Assembly: GCF_019263595.1 (NCBI RefSeq)
Contig: NZ_JADQDD010000021.1
Span: forward strand, 1-37,497
From: Pseudonocardia sp. KRD291
Lineage (GTDB): Bacteria > Actinomycetota > Actinomycetes > Mycobacteriales > Pseudonocardiaceae
DNA length: 37,497 nucleotides
Reading direction: 5' to 3'
The notes beneath the pieces are model-generated. The model saw nothing but the letters and a program-made list of their open reading frames with translations. It had not been told where the DNA came from and did not search any database. Shown piece after piece: positions 22,472-30,631 of this stretch. A program made the position numbers and the translations under genes. Within the stretch, counting starts at the first letter, position 1; the number at the start of each line of letters is the position of its first letter.

Positions 22472-23656
22472 GAGGAGCTTCGCGATCTCCTCGTCGGAGA
22501 ACCCGCTCTCCCGGAGGACGCCCTCGGAGTGCTCACCGAGCCGAGGGGGACGCCCCCGGGCGGTCCCGGGGTCGTCGATGGGCAGCCGCACCATCGGCAG
22601 GGCGGGAGGCTCCCCTGCGGCCTGCTCCGCCTCGAGGACGGTCCCGCGGTCCACTGCGACCGGGTGGTCGACCGCCTCCCGGAGGTCGTGCACCGGGCCG
22701 ACCGGGATCGCGGCCTCACGGAGCACCGAGAGGCAGCGCTCGGTGGTGAAGGTTCCGACGCAGGCCTGGATGATCTCGTGCAGTACCTCCCGGTTGCGTA
22801 CCCGGGCGGCCGAGCCGGCGAACCGCTCGTCCACGAGCAGCTCGGGTACGCCGAGGGCTCGGCACAGTCTGCGGAACAGGCCGTCGTTGCCCGCGGCGAT
22901 CATCACCCAGCCGTCGTCGGTCTCGAAGCACTCGTAGGGCGCGGTGATCGGCGACGCCGAGCCCAGCGGGCCGGGTGTCTTCCCCGTCGCGTACATACCG
23001 ATGATCTGGTGGCAGAGCAGCGCGTAGCCGCTGTCGACGAGCGTCGCCTCGACGTGCTCCCCGACGCCGGTGAGATCCCGGCGGCGCAGAGCCGCCATGA
23101 TCGCCATGGCGGCCCACATGCCGGTGGTGAGGTCCGTGAGCGACGGCGCGACGCGGACCGGTGCTCCACCCGGCTGCCCGGTCATGCTCATCATCCCGGT
23201 GAAGGCCTGGATCAGCGGGTCGTATCCGGGCAGGCCCGCGGCAGCGCCGGAGGCGCCGAAGGCGGAGACCGAGCAGTAGACCGCCCGCGGGTTACGCCCG
23301 TGCACGTCCGCCCACCCCAGCCCGAGCTTGTCCGCCGCACCGGGTCGATAGCTCTGCACGACGACGTCCGCCGTCTCGGCGAGACGGAGGAATGCCTCCC
23401 GGCCCGCCGGGTCCTTCAGGTCCAGCACGATGCTCCGCTTGTTGCCGTTCACCGCGTGGAAGACCGCGCTCTCCGACTCCGCGCCGGTGATCCGGTGGGG
23501 GGGCATGCTCCGCGCGTCGTCGCCACCGCCCGGGCGCTCCACCTTGATCACCTCGGCGCCGAGATCGGCCAGGATCATCGCGCTGTAGGGCCCGGCGATG
23601 GTGGTCGTCAGCTCGAGGACCCGGACGCCCTTGTACGTATCAGCGCTGCTCACCAC
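22457..23656 (-). CDS. CaiB/BaiF-type (family III) CoA-transferase
   Basis: A 399-residue family III CoA-transferase, which moves CoA between acids. Typical features: GVRVLELTTTIAGPYSAMIL at the N-terminus, DLGAEVIKVERPGGGDDAR, GNKRSIVLDLKDPAGREAF, a conserved Asp in the L-P-GYDPLIQAFTGMM region as the acyl-anhydride-forming residue, and PVGPVHDLREAVDHP. GTG at 23656 or the following GTG at 23653 is the start. It heads the operon with the ABC importer genes and is preceded by operator site C and a matching promoter. Racemase-type members of this family exist, so alpha-methylacyl-CoA racemase is an alternative. Confidence 0.9.
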   Translation of the reverse strand: MVSSADTYKGVRVLELTTTIAGPYSAMILADLGAEVIKVERPGGGDDARSMPPHRITGAESESAVFHAVNGNKRSIVLDLKDPAGREAFLRLAETADVVVQSYRPGAADKLGLGWADVHGRNPRAVYCSVSAFGASGAAAGLPGYDPLIQAFTGMMSMTGQPGGAPVRVAPSLTDLTTGMWAAMAIMAALRRRDLTGVGEHVEATLVDSGYALLCHQIIGMYATGKTPGPLGSASPITAPYECFETDDGWVMIAAGNDGLFRRLCRALGVPELLVDERFAGSAARVRNREVLHEIIQACVGTFTTERCLSVLREAAIPVGPVHDLREAVDHPVAVDRGTVLEAEQAAGEPPALPMVRLPIDDPGTARGRPPRLGEHSEGVLRESGFSDEEIAKLLDITS

Positions 23657-23724
23657 TCGGGCCCGCCTTCCACCCCACAGGGGCGCCGCTTCCTGCTTGG
23701 ACCCGGTAGTTCCGGGCGATCCGC

Positions 23725-23753
23725 ACGCTACGACGCGGGAAAGACATAAGCAA
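23725..23753 (-). promoter_or_regulatory. Promoter of the CaiB/ABC importer operon
   Basis: Minus strand TTGCTT (23753-23748), 17-base spacer, TAGCGT (23730-23725). The -35 overlaps operator C, exactly as in the SMP-30 promoter. The start codon lies about 65 bases downstream. Confidence 0.55.
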
Positions 23754-23762
23754 ACATTTGTT
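23749..23762. promoter_or_regulatory. AACAA-N4-TTGTT operator, site C
   Basis: AGCAAACATTTGTT: one mismatch in the left arm. It overlaps the -35 of the CaiB operon promoter. Together with site D it controls the 335-base divergent gap 23657-23991, which otherwise holds no recognisable gene. Confidence 0.65.
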
Positions 23763-23811
23763 TTCTACGGCGCTGCGAGGCCCGGCAGTCCGTCCCGGAC
23801 GGCCTGGAGCG

Positions 23812-23841
23812 TTGACACGCTGCCGCGGAAACTTCTACGCT
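23812..23841 (+). promoter_or_regulatory. Promoter of the ligase at 23992
   Basis: A consensus TTGACA (23812-23817), an 18-base spacer and TACGCT (23836-23841). The predicted start falls in operator D, leaving a leader of about 140 bases. Confidence 0.6.
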
Positions 23842-23848
23842 CGCCTAC

Positions 23849-23862
23849 AACAAACGATTGTT
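23849..23862. promoter_or_regulatory. AACAA-N4-TTGTT operator, site D
   Basis: AACAAACGATTGTT, an exact match to the consensus, seven bases after the -10 element of the ligase promoter. Confidence 0.78.
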
Positions 23863-23991
23863 TCCGAGCGCCCGTAGGATTCCGGCGTCGGGCGGTTCGA
23901 GGTACGTCCTGCCGGTGGGCGCCCACTGTCCGGGCGACAGCACGAGTGACCTCCGCCGGCACCGCAGCCGGCAGGAAAGAGGCCGTCGAGA

Positions 23992-25758
23992 ATGGGCAGG
24001 AGTACCCGACGACCTGCGACGGAGCGCCGTTCCGCCCTCGAAGCCCGACACCCCGCCTGGATACCTCGTACCACCGCGATGCTCCTCGACGACGTCGCAT
24101 CCGCCCATCCGTCCCGGCCACTCCTCCTCGAGGACGGGACCCCGATCACCTACGCCCGGATGTCGAGGTGGTCGAGCCGGCTGGCGGCCGGTCTGGCGGC
24201 GATCGGCGTGCGAGCGGGAGACCACGTCGCCGTCGACCTGCCGAACCGTCACGAGACCGTCGCGCTGCGGTTCGCACTCGCGCGGGTCGGAGCCGTCACG
24301 GTCTCGGTCAACACCCAGCTCCGTCACGAGGAGCTGCGCTACGTCCTCGCCCAGTCCGACGCGCGGCTCCTGGTGACGGCCGACCGGTTCCGGAGCGTCG
24401 ACTACCTCGACGGCCTCGACCACATCGCGCCCGGCTGGGACCGGCGACCGGAAGGCCGTGCAGGAGAGGGCCACCTTCCGCAGTTGCGCGACGTCGTGGT
24501 CCTCGGCGCCTCGGGACCGCCGTCGCGCGGGGTGCCCTTCGCCCGGCTCGAGAGCCACCCTCCCGGGCGGACGGACCCGGTGGATCCTCGGGCCGTGTCG
24601 GACATCCTCTACACCTCCGGCACGACGGGCACACCGAAAGGAGTTCAGCTCACCCACGACGGGCTCCTCCGCACGGCCTACTCCAGCGCGCTCGCGCGCG
24701 CCTTCGACGACGGCTGGCGGCTGCTCTTCGCGCTGCCGCTGCATCACGTGTTCGGCTACGTCGAGGGGTTGCTGGCCGCACTCTTCGTCGGTGGTGCCAT
24801 CCGCGTCCACAGCACGTTCGACGCCACGCAGACCCTGAACGACGTGGGCCGTCACAGGATCGACGAGCTGATCTGCATCCCCTCGATGACCGCGGACCTC
24901 ATCGCGGAGGCGCGGCCGGGACGTTACGACCTCGCGACGCTGCACACCGTCTTCTCCTCCGGCGGACCGCACCGCTCCCCCATGTGGGCCGAGATGCGCG
25001 ACGTCCTCGGTGCCGCCGAGGTCTTCACGGCCTACGGTCAGACCGAGACCACGGCGTCCACCGTGTGCACGCGTCCCGGGGATCCGACGGAGCGGCTGAT
25101 CTCGACCAACGGCGCACCGAAGCCGGCGGGAATCGCCGGGGACCCCGCGCTCGCAGGCCTGATCGCGGAGTACACGGCGCTCGACCCCGCCACCGGCGCG
25201 ACCCTGCCGCCCGGCGAGGTCGGCGAGCTGGTCGTTCGCGGCGTGGCGCTCACACGCGGCTACTACAACAAGCCCGCCGAGACCGCCGCGGCCTTCACCG
25301 CCGACGGCCGGCTCCGCACCGGGGATCTCGGAATGATCGACGAGCAGGGCTACCTCGTCCTCGCCGGACGGATCACCGACGCGTACCGCTGCGGCGGGGA
25401 GATCGTGATGCCCGTCGAGGTCGAGCAGGTCCTCGCGTCACACCCGGGGGTGGCCGACGCCTACGTGGTGGGTGTCCCGGACGAGCGGATGGGCGAGATC
25501 GGGTGCGCGTGGGTGGTCCCCCGTGACGACGCGGCACCGCCGACCGAGGAGGACCTGGCAGAGCATTGCAGCACCCGGCTCGCCCGTTTCAAGGTGCCGG
25601 CGGCGGTGCTGTACTGCGGGGCCGACGAGCTGCCGAGGACCTCGACCGGAAAGGTGCGCAAGCACCTGCTCACCCAGCGCGCGTCGGCCCGACTGGGAGA
25701 AGATCGCCCGTCTCAGCCGAACCGCTCCCGCAGCGCGCGCTTCAGCACCTTGCCGTAG
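23992..25758 (+). CDS. AMP-forming acyl-CoA ligase
   Basis: A 588-residue ANL-family ligase. Motifs: ILYTSGTTGTPKGVQLTHD (near residue 205), LPLHHVFGY, AYGQTETTAS, LRTGDLGMIDEQGY, GRITDAYRCGGEIVMPVEVE and ELPRTSTGKVRKHLL with the catalytic Lys. The ATG at 23992 follows AGGAAAGAGG; the first 30 residues are not conserved-looking, and an ATG 29 codons later (MLLDDVASAHP) is an alternative start. It is divergent from the CaiB/ABC importer operon and under operator D. Its last 46 bases overlap the end of the convergent ligase gene. Its acid substrate is probably what the importer brings in (inference). Confidence 0.92.
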   Translation: MGRSTRRPATERRSALEARHPAWIPRTTAMLLDDVASAHPSRPLLLEDGTPITYARMSRWSSRLAAGLAAIGVRAGDHVAVDLPNRHETVALRFALARVGAVTVSVNTQLRHEELRYVLAQSDARLLVTADRFRSVDYLDGLDHIAPGWDRRPEGRAGEGHLPQLRDVVVLGASGPPSRGVPFARLESHPPGRTDPVDPRAVSDILYTSGTTGTPKGVQLTHDGLLRTAYSSALARAFDDGWRLLFALPLHHVFGYVEGLLAALFVGGAIRVHSTFDATQTLNDVGRHRIDELICIPSMTADLIAEARPGRYDLATLHTVFSSGGPHRSPMWAEMRDVLGAAEVFTAYGQTETTASTVCTRPGDPTERLISTNGAPKPAGIAGDPALAGLIAEYTALDPATGATLPPGEVGELVVRGVALTRGYYNKPAETAAAFTADGRLRTGDLGMIDEQGYLVLAGRITDAYRCGGEIVMPVEVEQVLASHPGVADAYVVGVPDERMGEIGCAWVVPRDDAAPPTEEDLAEHCSTRLARFKVPAAVLYCGADELPRTSTGKVRKHLLTQRASARLGEDRPSQPNRSRSARFSTLP

Positions 25759-27308
25759 GCGTTGCGGGGCAGCTCGTCGACCCAGATCACCCGCTTGGGC
25801 ACACGGTAGCCCGCCAGCCTCTCCCGGCACGCGGTGATGATCACGGAGTCGTCACGCGCTTCCGCGCCCGCTTCCGGCGTCGGCACGACGACGGCCGTCA
25901 CGGCCTCGCCCCAGATCCGGTCCGGCAGACCGATCACGGCGGCGTCGGCGACCTGCGGCAACGTGCCGAGGATGTCCTCGACCTCCCGTGCGTACACGTT
26001 GGATCCGCCGGTGACGATCATGTCCTTCTTACGGTCGACGATGTAGAGATGGCCGTCCTCGGTGAGATGACCGATGTCGCCGGTGTGGAGCCATCCCTCC
26101 GTCAAGGTCGCCGCAGTGGCCTCGGGCCGGTTCCAGTAGCCCGACATCGTCTGCGGCGCGCGAGCGAAGATCTCGCCGTCCTCTTCGGGCGGGAGCGTCG
26201 CGCCGTCGTCGTCGGCGATCCGGAGCTCGACGCCCGGCAGCACCCGGCCGGCCGAGCGCACCAGCGGCGACTCCGGGTCGGCCAGGGCGCGGCGGTGGTC
26301 CTCGGCGTCGAGCACCGTGAAGAACATCGGCGACTCCATCTGGGCGAAGGACTGGATCATCCGTGCCGCGAAGCGGTCGGTGCCCTCGCGCAGGGTGGCG
26401 GCGTCGATCGGGGAGCCGGCGTAGTAGATCCGCCGCAGGGTGTCGGGAGGCGTCCATCCTTCGGGCAGGGCATCGAGCAGCATCCGGACCATCGACGGGA
26501 CGAGGAACATCCCGGAGACGCCGTGCCCGTCGATCAGGGACACCGTCCGGCCGGCGTCGTAGCTGCGGCACAGGAGGTTGTGTCCGCCGCGACCCAGGGT
26601 CGGCAGGAGCAGGAACCCTGCGCCGTGAGTGAGAGGGGCGACGTGCAGGATCACCTCGTCGTCGCCGAAGGCGAGAACCTCGTCGGTGCGATCGGAGACC
26701 CGCGCCCAGGAGCGGTGGGTGAGGACCACGGCCTTCGGAGCACCGGTCGTCCCGCTGGTGTACATCAAGCTGGCGGGGGACTCCGGGTCGCTCGCCACCG
26801 GCTCGTCGATCGGGGTGCCACGCCGGGCGAGATCGTCGACGGCCCCGTCGTCGGCGTCGAGCACCCTCAGGCCCTCGACCGCGCGCAGTTCGGGCACCCG
26901 GCCCAGGAACTCGGCCGACGTCACGAGCAGACGGCTCCCCGAATCGGCCAGCATGTGCAGGTAGTCCTCCCGGACGAGCCGGGTGTTCAGTGGCACCACG
27001 ACCAGCCCGGCTGCACTCGCGGCGAGATAGGTCTCGACGTAGGCGTGCCCGTTGTGCAGGAGAAGTGCGACCCGGTCACCGACCTGCGGCCCGGCGTCCC
27101 GGAGTCCCCCGGCAATCGCAGCGACCCGCTCGACCAGGGCCGCGTACGTCACGGGGCCCGTGCGGTCGGTCGAGTCGAGGTCGGTGACGCAGTTCCGGTG
27201 CGGCGACCTGGCCGCGGTCGCCCAGAGGACCTGGGCCGCGGTCGGCGACGCGCCGTCCGGGGAGACCATCGTGCCGGATGCAGCCGGCGGCGCCGTTGCT
27301 TCGCTCAT
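25713..27308 (-). CDS. AMP-forming acyl-CoA ligase under a PucR-type regulator
   Basis: A 531-residue ANL-family ligase: LMYTSGTTGAPKAVVLTHRS signature, LTHGAGFLLLP, SFAQMESPMFF in the place of the usual GQTE motif, LHTGDIGHLTEDGHLY, DRKKDMIVTGGSNVYAREVE, and ELPRNAYGKVLKRALRE with the catalytic Lys. The ATG at 27308 fits the family N-terminus; the upstream extension is not conserved and the ribosome site is weak. It is divergent from a PucR regulator with only 89 bases between them, and no AACAA-N4-TTGTT site lies in that gap, so it is probably controlled separately. Its C-terminus overlaps the end of the plus-strand ligase by 46 bases. Confidence 0.92.
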   Translation of the reverse strand: MSEATAPPAASGTMVSPDGASPTAAQVLWATAARSPHRNCVTDLDSTDRTGPVTYAALVERVAAIAGGLRDAGPQVGDRVALLLHNGHAYVETYLAASAAGLVVVPLNTRLVREDYLHMLADSGSRLLVTSAEFLGRVPELRAVEGLRVLDADDGAVDDLARRGTPIDEPVASDPESPASLMYTSGTTGAPKAVVLTHRSWARVSDRTDEVLAFGDDEVILHVAPLTHGAGFLLLPTLGRGGHNLLCRSYDAGRTVSLIDGHGVSGMFLVPSMVRMLLDALPEGWTPPDTLRRIYYAGSPIDAATLREGTDRFAARMIQSFAQMESPMFFTVLDAEDHRRALADPESPLVRSAGRVLPGVELRIADDDGATLPPEEDGEIFARAPQTMSGYWNRPEATAATLTEGWLHTGDIGHLTEDGHLYIVDRKKDMIVTGGSNVYAREVEDILGTLPQVADAAVIGLPDRIWGEAVTAVVVPTPEAGAEARDDSVIITACRERLAGYRVPKRVIWVDELPRNAYGKVLKRALRERFG

Positions 27309-27397
27309 GCCGGAGACGCTAGAACGAGGCCTCGCGGCATGATATGGAGAAGCCACAGACCTAGCCGCTGCGTTTCAGAATATTTCCAAGGGTCGAG

Positions 27398-28540
27398 ATG
27401 ACTGCTTCAGCCGAGCTGCTCGAGGACGTCGCCTCCCGACTGGAGGAGCGGTTCGGCGAGCTCGTCGAGCGTCAGCTCGCCGTGCTGCGGGAGAACGCGG
27501 AGTACCGCCGGGTTCCCGAGGACGACCTGCGGCGTTCCTGCCATCGCAACGTCGCCCGTGTCCTGGCGACGCTCGGCCGCACGGACCTGCTCGCCGAGGT
27601 GGAGGAGGACGAGCGGGCGTCCGGGCAACGACGAGCACTACAGGGCATTCCTTCCGACAGCGTGGTCGAGGCCTACCGGGCCGTGCTCGCGGTGCTGCGG
27701 GACGCGTTCATCGAGGAAGCCACCGCGACCGGCGCGGACACCGCGACCGTCCTGGCAGGGACGACCCGGCTCTGGGACCTCACGGACCGCTTCTCCAGCG
27801 TCCTCGTCTCCGCTCGGCAGCAGGTCGAGATCGATGCCGCCCGGCGCGACGAGCGGCATCGGATCGCGCTTCTGCAACGCCTGCTCACCGGCGGTCTCGA
27901 TCCTGCCGAACTGGCCACCGGCGGCGCGGTGCACGGCGTCCTGCCCGGATCCCGGTACTGGGTCGTCCGTGGCCGTGACCATCGGGCGGGGAGCGATTCG
28001 CTGCGGCTGGCCCGACACCTCGAACTCGGGGCGGGCGACGGCCGCCGCTCCCTCATCGCCCCACTCGACGAGGACGTGGCCGGCATCGCCACCGCGTCAC
28101 CCCGCCCGCTCGACGGGGCTCTGGTCGCGGTCGCCGGACCGGTGGACCTCTCCGCCGTGCCGTCCGCGTTCGCGGAGGCCACACGCGTCCTCACCGTCGC
28201 GCTGCGGTACGGGCGGACCGGGCTGGTGGACAGCTCGTCGCTGTCGGTGCGGGTGGCGGTGGAACAGCAGGCCGAGCTGGGCGAACTCCTGCACCGCCGT
28301 TACCTCAGCCATCTCCTCGAGCGGGGCGCCGGCCACACCGACGTCCTCGACACCCTGACGGTCTGGCTACGCCAGCGCCGCTCGGTGGCCTCGACGGCCC
28401 GGACGCTGTCCGTCCACGAGAACACCGTCCGTTACCGTCTGGCCCGTTTCGCCGAACTCACCGGCGCCGACCTGGCCGACACGGACGTGCTCGTCGAGGT
28501 CTGGTGGGCACTCGAATACGCGAGCATCCAGCCCGGATGA
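27398..28540 (+). CDS. PucR/CdaR-type transcriptional regulator
   Basis: A 380-residue regulator with the PucR C-terminal helix-turn-helix, here VASTARTLSVHENTVRYRLA (about residues 328-347), preceded by a GGDEF-related (CdaR-type) region and an N-terminal helical RsbRD-like domain (DVASRLEERFGELVERQLAV onward). PucR proteins are usually activators of a neighbouring catabolic gene in response to its substrate. It is divergent from the ligase at 25713-27308, its most likely target; the 89-base gap contains the A/T-rich GAATATTTCC that could be part of either promoter. The ATG at 27398 has only a weak ribosome site (AAGGG). Confidence 0.88.
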   Translation: MTASAELLEDVASRLEERFGELVERQLAVLRENAEYRRVPEDDLRRSCHRNVARVLATLGRTDLLAEVEEDERASGQRRALQGIPSDSVVEAYRAVLAVLRDAFIEEATATGADTATVLAGTTRLWDLTDRFSSVLVSARQQVEIDAARRDERHRIALLQRLLTGGLDPAELATGGAVHGVLPGSRYWVVRGRDHRAGSDSLRLARHLELGAGDGRRSLIAPLDEDVAGIATASPRPLDGALVAVAGPVDLSAVPSAFAEATRVLTVALRYGRTGLVDSSSLSVRVAVEQQAELGELLHRRYLSHLLERGAGHTDVLDTLTVWLRQRRSVASTARTLSVHENTVRYRLARFAELTGADLADTDVLVEVWWALEYASIQPG

Positions 28541-28571
28541 CCCGTACCGGACCTTCTCGACTACCCCAACA

Positions 28572-28585
28572 TACAAACGATTGTT
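28572..28585. promoter_or_regulatory. AACAA-N4-TTGTT operator, site E
   Basis: TACAAACGATTGTT: one mismatch to consensus, 58 bases before the second TetR gene, suggesting autoregulation. I could not identify a convincing promoter around it. Confidence 0.72.
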
Positions 28586-28643
28586 TAACATGGGCCGCCC
28601 GACTCCGGCCGGGCGGAGACAGCCGACAGGAGAGCGGAGCCCC

Positions 28644-29264
28644 ATGACCCTCGAGCCGAGTCCGGCGCAGCCCCACGCGACCTCCGGACGCACCGCCCCG
28701 CGCGAACTGATCTTCGACGCGGCGACGCGGCTGTTCGGCGAACGCGGCTACACCGGCACGACGATGCGCGACATCGCCAAGGCCGTCGGCATCCTGCCCG
28801 GGAGCCTCTACGCCCACATCCACAGCAAGGACGCGGTGCTCCTGGAGATCATCGAGAGCGGCGTCGACCGGTTCAACGCCGCTGCGGACCGCGTCGAGGA
28901 ACAGGCCCTACCCGCCGCGGACGCCCTGCAGGCCGTCATCCGGGAGCACCTGCGCATCGTCGCGGAGAACCCCCAGCGGACCCTGGTCGTCTTCCACCAG
29001 TGGCGCTTTCTCGACGAGCCGCATCGCAGCCGGCTGCGGACCAAGCGCCGACACTACGAGGAGTTCTTCAGCCACACCGTCCGCGCCGGCGTGGCCGACG
29101 GGGAGTTCGACGCCGGCCTCGACATCAAGGTGACCGTCCTCGGCGTCCTGGGCGCTCTGAACTGGACTCCGGAGTGGTACTCCGCCGAGGGCCCGGCCAG
29201 CCCGGACCAGATCGCCGATTCGCTCACAGCCTCCCTGCTCAGAGGGCTGCACCGGCGCGCCTGA
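28644..29264 (+). CDS. TetR-family regulator 2 of the AACAA-N4-TTGTT regulon
   Basis: A 206-residue TetR repressor. The helix-turn-helix core [20 protein letters not shown] is almost the same as that of the regulator at 16185 (LPGSLYVHI), and the ligand domains are also alike ([12 protein letters not shown] against FFQWGYLSPEKQ), so they are paralogues. The ATG at 28644 follows CGGAG; an upstream in-frame ATG would place the operator inside the gene. Operator E lies before it and operator F after it, ahead of the plus-strand catabolic operon. It may bind a different ligand from its paralogue while reading the same sites (inference). Confidence 0.9.
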   Translation: MTLEPSPAQPHATSGRTAPRELIFDAATRLFGERGYTGTTMRDIAKAVGILPGSLYAHIHSKDAVLLEIIESGVDRFNAAADRVEEQALPAADALQAVIREHLRIVAENPQRTLVVFHQWRFLDEPHRSRLRTKRRHYEEFFSHTVRAGVADGEFDAGLDIKVTVLGVLGALNWTPEWYSAEGPASPDQIADSLTASLLRGLHRRA

Positions 29265-29283
29265 GCGTCCCCGGTAGGACTTC

Positions 29284-29313
29284 TTGTGTCCCGCCGGACC
29301 ATGCTGCTAGGTT
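29284..29313 (+). promoter_or_regulatory. Promoter of the 6-oxocamphor-hydrolase-like operon
   Basis: TTGTGT (29284-29289), 18-base spacer, TAGGTT (29308-29313). Operator F begins three bases later, the same layout as for the two plus-strand ligases. Confidence 0.5.
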
Positions 29314-29316
29314 AAT

Positions 29317-29330
29317 AACAAACGATTGTT
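29317..29330. promoter_or_regulatory. AACAA-N4-TTGTT operator, site F
   Basis: AACAAACGATTGTT, identical to site D, 20 bases before the first gene of the plus-strand catabolic operon. Confidence 0.78.
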
Positions 29331-29350
29331 CAACCAGAAGGGCGACCCCA

Positions 29351-30109
29351 ATGGCGCTGATCGCTCCGTCGTTCGACGACTACGCGACGAAGTACGACAA
29401 CATCCGCCTCGAGCGCGACGACGCCGGCGTGCTCGAGGTGACCGTGCACTCCGAGGGCAAAAGTCTCGTCTGGACCGCGCAGGCCCACGACGAGCTCGCC
29501 TACGCCTTCACCGACATCGCCTGCGACGTCGAGAACAGGGCCGTCGTGCTGGCCGGGGCGGGCGACTCGTTCTGCTCGGAGATCGACTTCTCGACGTTCA
29601 ACCTCAGCACCGCAACGGACTGGTCGCAGATCATCTTCGAGGGGCAGCGGCTCCTCCAGAACCTGATGGGCATCGACGTCCCGGTGATCGCCGCGATCAA
29701 CGGCCCCGTGACGGTGCACGCCGAGATCCCGGTGCTGTCGGACATCACCATCGCGGCGAGCACCACGGTGTTCGGCGACAGCCCCCACTTCGCGAACGGG
29801 ATCGTGCCCGGCGACGGCGCGCACACGTGCTGGATGCACGTGCTCGGACCGCAGCGGGGCCGCTACTTCCTGCTCACCGAGCAGACCCTCGACGCACAGA
29901 AGGCGCTCGAGTTCGGCGTGGTCAACGAGGTACTGCCGCCCGAGCAGGTCCTGCCCCGCGCCCGCGAGATCGCCGCCAGGATCGCCGCCAAGCCGGCGCT
30001 CGGCGCCCGCTACTCCCGGGTCCTCCTGACCCGCGAGATCAAGCGGCTCATCCACGAACAGCAGGCGCTCGGCCTCACTCACGAGGCCCTGGCCGCTCTG
30101 TCCCTCTGA
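29351..30109 (+). CDS. 6-oxocamphor hydrolase-like crotonase (retro-Claisen beta-diketone hydrolase)
   Basis: A 252-residue crotonase-superfamily protein that closely follows 6-oxocamphor hydrolase (OCH) of Rhodococcus. OCH cleaves a C-C bond in a bicyclic beta-diketone by a retro-Claisen reaction with no CoA. Shared stretches are [55 protein letters not shown] and [19 protein letters not shown]. The OCH catalytic set is kept with a shift of one: H123, H146, D155 and E245. The crotonase oxyanion loops are altered (FCSEIDF, VHAEIPV), as in OCH. The ATG at 29351 follows AAGGG. It is the first gene of the operon, under operator F. A ring-opening step on a cyclic 1,3-diketone is therefore likely; the exact substrate is unknown. 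Confidence 0.87.
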   Translation: MALIAPSFDDYATKYDNIRLERDDAGVLEVTVHSEGKSLVWTAQAHDELAYAFTDIACDVENRAVVLAGAGDSFCSEIDFSTFNLSTATDWSQIIFEGQRLLQNLMGIDVPVIAAINGPVTVHAEIPVLSDITIAASTTVFGDSPHFANGIVPGDGAHTCWMHVLGPQRGRYFLLTEQTLDAQKALEFGVVNEVLPPEQVLPRAREIAARIAAKPALGARYSRVLLTREIKRLIHEQQALGLTHEALAALSL

Positions 30110-30145
30110 GCGGCCCTTTACCCGACATCCATCCCGGAGAGCACG

Positions 30146-30631
30146 TTGAGCGAGCAGACCTTCAACCGGCTGCGGCACACCTTCGACGACTTCGCGGTCG
30201 GCGACACGGTGATCACCGCGGGCCGGACCGTCGACATCGGCGACATCACCACCTTCGCCGGGCTGACCGGCGATCATTACCCGCTGCATACCGACGAGGA
30301 GTTCTGCCGCTCCACGCCGTTCGGCGGCCGGATCGCACACGGACCGCTGACCTATGGCTTCGCCGTGGGGCTGGTGGGGTTGTCCGGCTTCCTGGGCGAC
30401 GCCATCGTCGCCTTCGTCGAGTGTCAGGGCCTGCGGGCCCTGGCCCCCGTACGGCCCGGGGACACCGTGCACGTCCGCGCCGAGGTCACCGAGACCGTCC
30501 CCGGCCGCAAGCCCCACTACGGGACCTTGCACATCGACTACACCGTGATCAATCAGAAGGACGAGGAGGTCATGCGGTTCCGCATGGTTCTCCGCGCCCA
30601 TCGCGAGACGCAGGAGGACAAGAGTGAGTGA
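30146..30631 (+). CDS. MaoC-like (R)-specific enoyl-CoA hydratase
   Basis: A 161-residue hot-dog-fold MaoC dehydratase. The catalytic Asp-His pair sits in the hydratase motif GLTGDHYPLHTDEEF (D43, H48), followed by FGGRIAHGPLTYGF. It would add water to a 2-enoyl-CoA. TTG at 30146 is the only start that fits the family N-terminus and has a GGAGAG site. It begins 36 bases after the OCH-like gene, and its end overlaps the GTG of the thiolase-like gene by eight bases, so these are one transcript. A MaoC protein next to a thiolase-fold/DUF35 pair recalls the ChsH/Ltp2 hydratase-aldolase of steroid side-chain breakdown. Confidence 0.88.
   Translation: MSEQTFNRLRHTFDDFAVGDTVITAGRTVDIGDITTFAGLTGDHYPLHTDEEFCRSTPFGGRIAHGPLTYGFAVGLVGLSGFLGDAIVAFVECQGLRALAPVRPGDTVHVRAEVTETVPGRKPHYGTLHIDYTVINQKDEEVMRFRMVLRAHRETQEDKSE

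Noticed and set aside
21327-22937. A 536-codon plus-strand open frame across the binding-protein and CaiB genes
   Set aside because: It spans two well-supported minus-strand genes and their junction and has the composition of an antisense frame.
16096-29330. Assigning the palindromes to KstR or KstR2 control of steroid breakdown
   Set aside because: The KstR-type motif has AAC-N2-GTT spacing, whereas here AACAA and TTGTT are four bases apart; the neighbouring TetR genes are better candidates.
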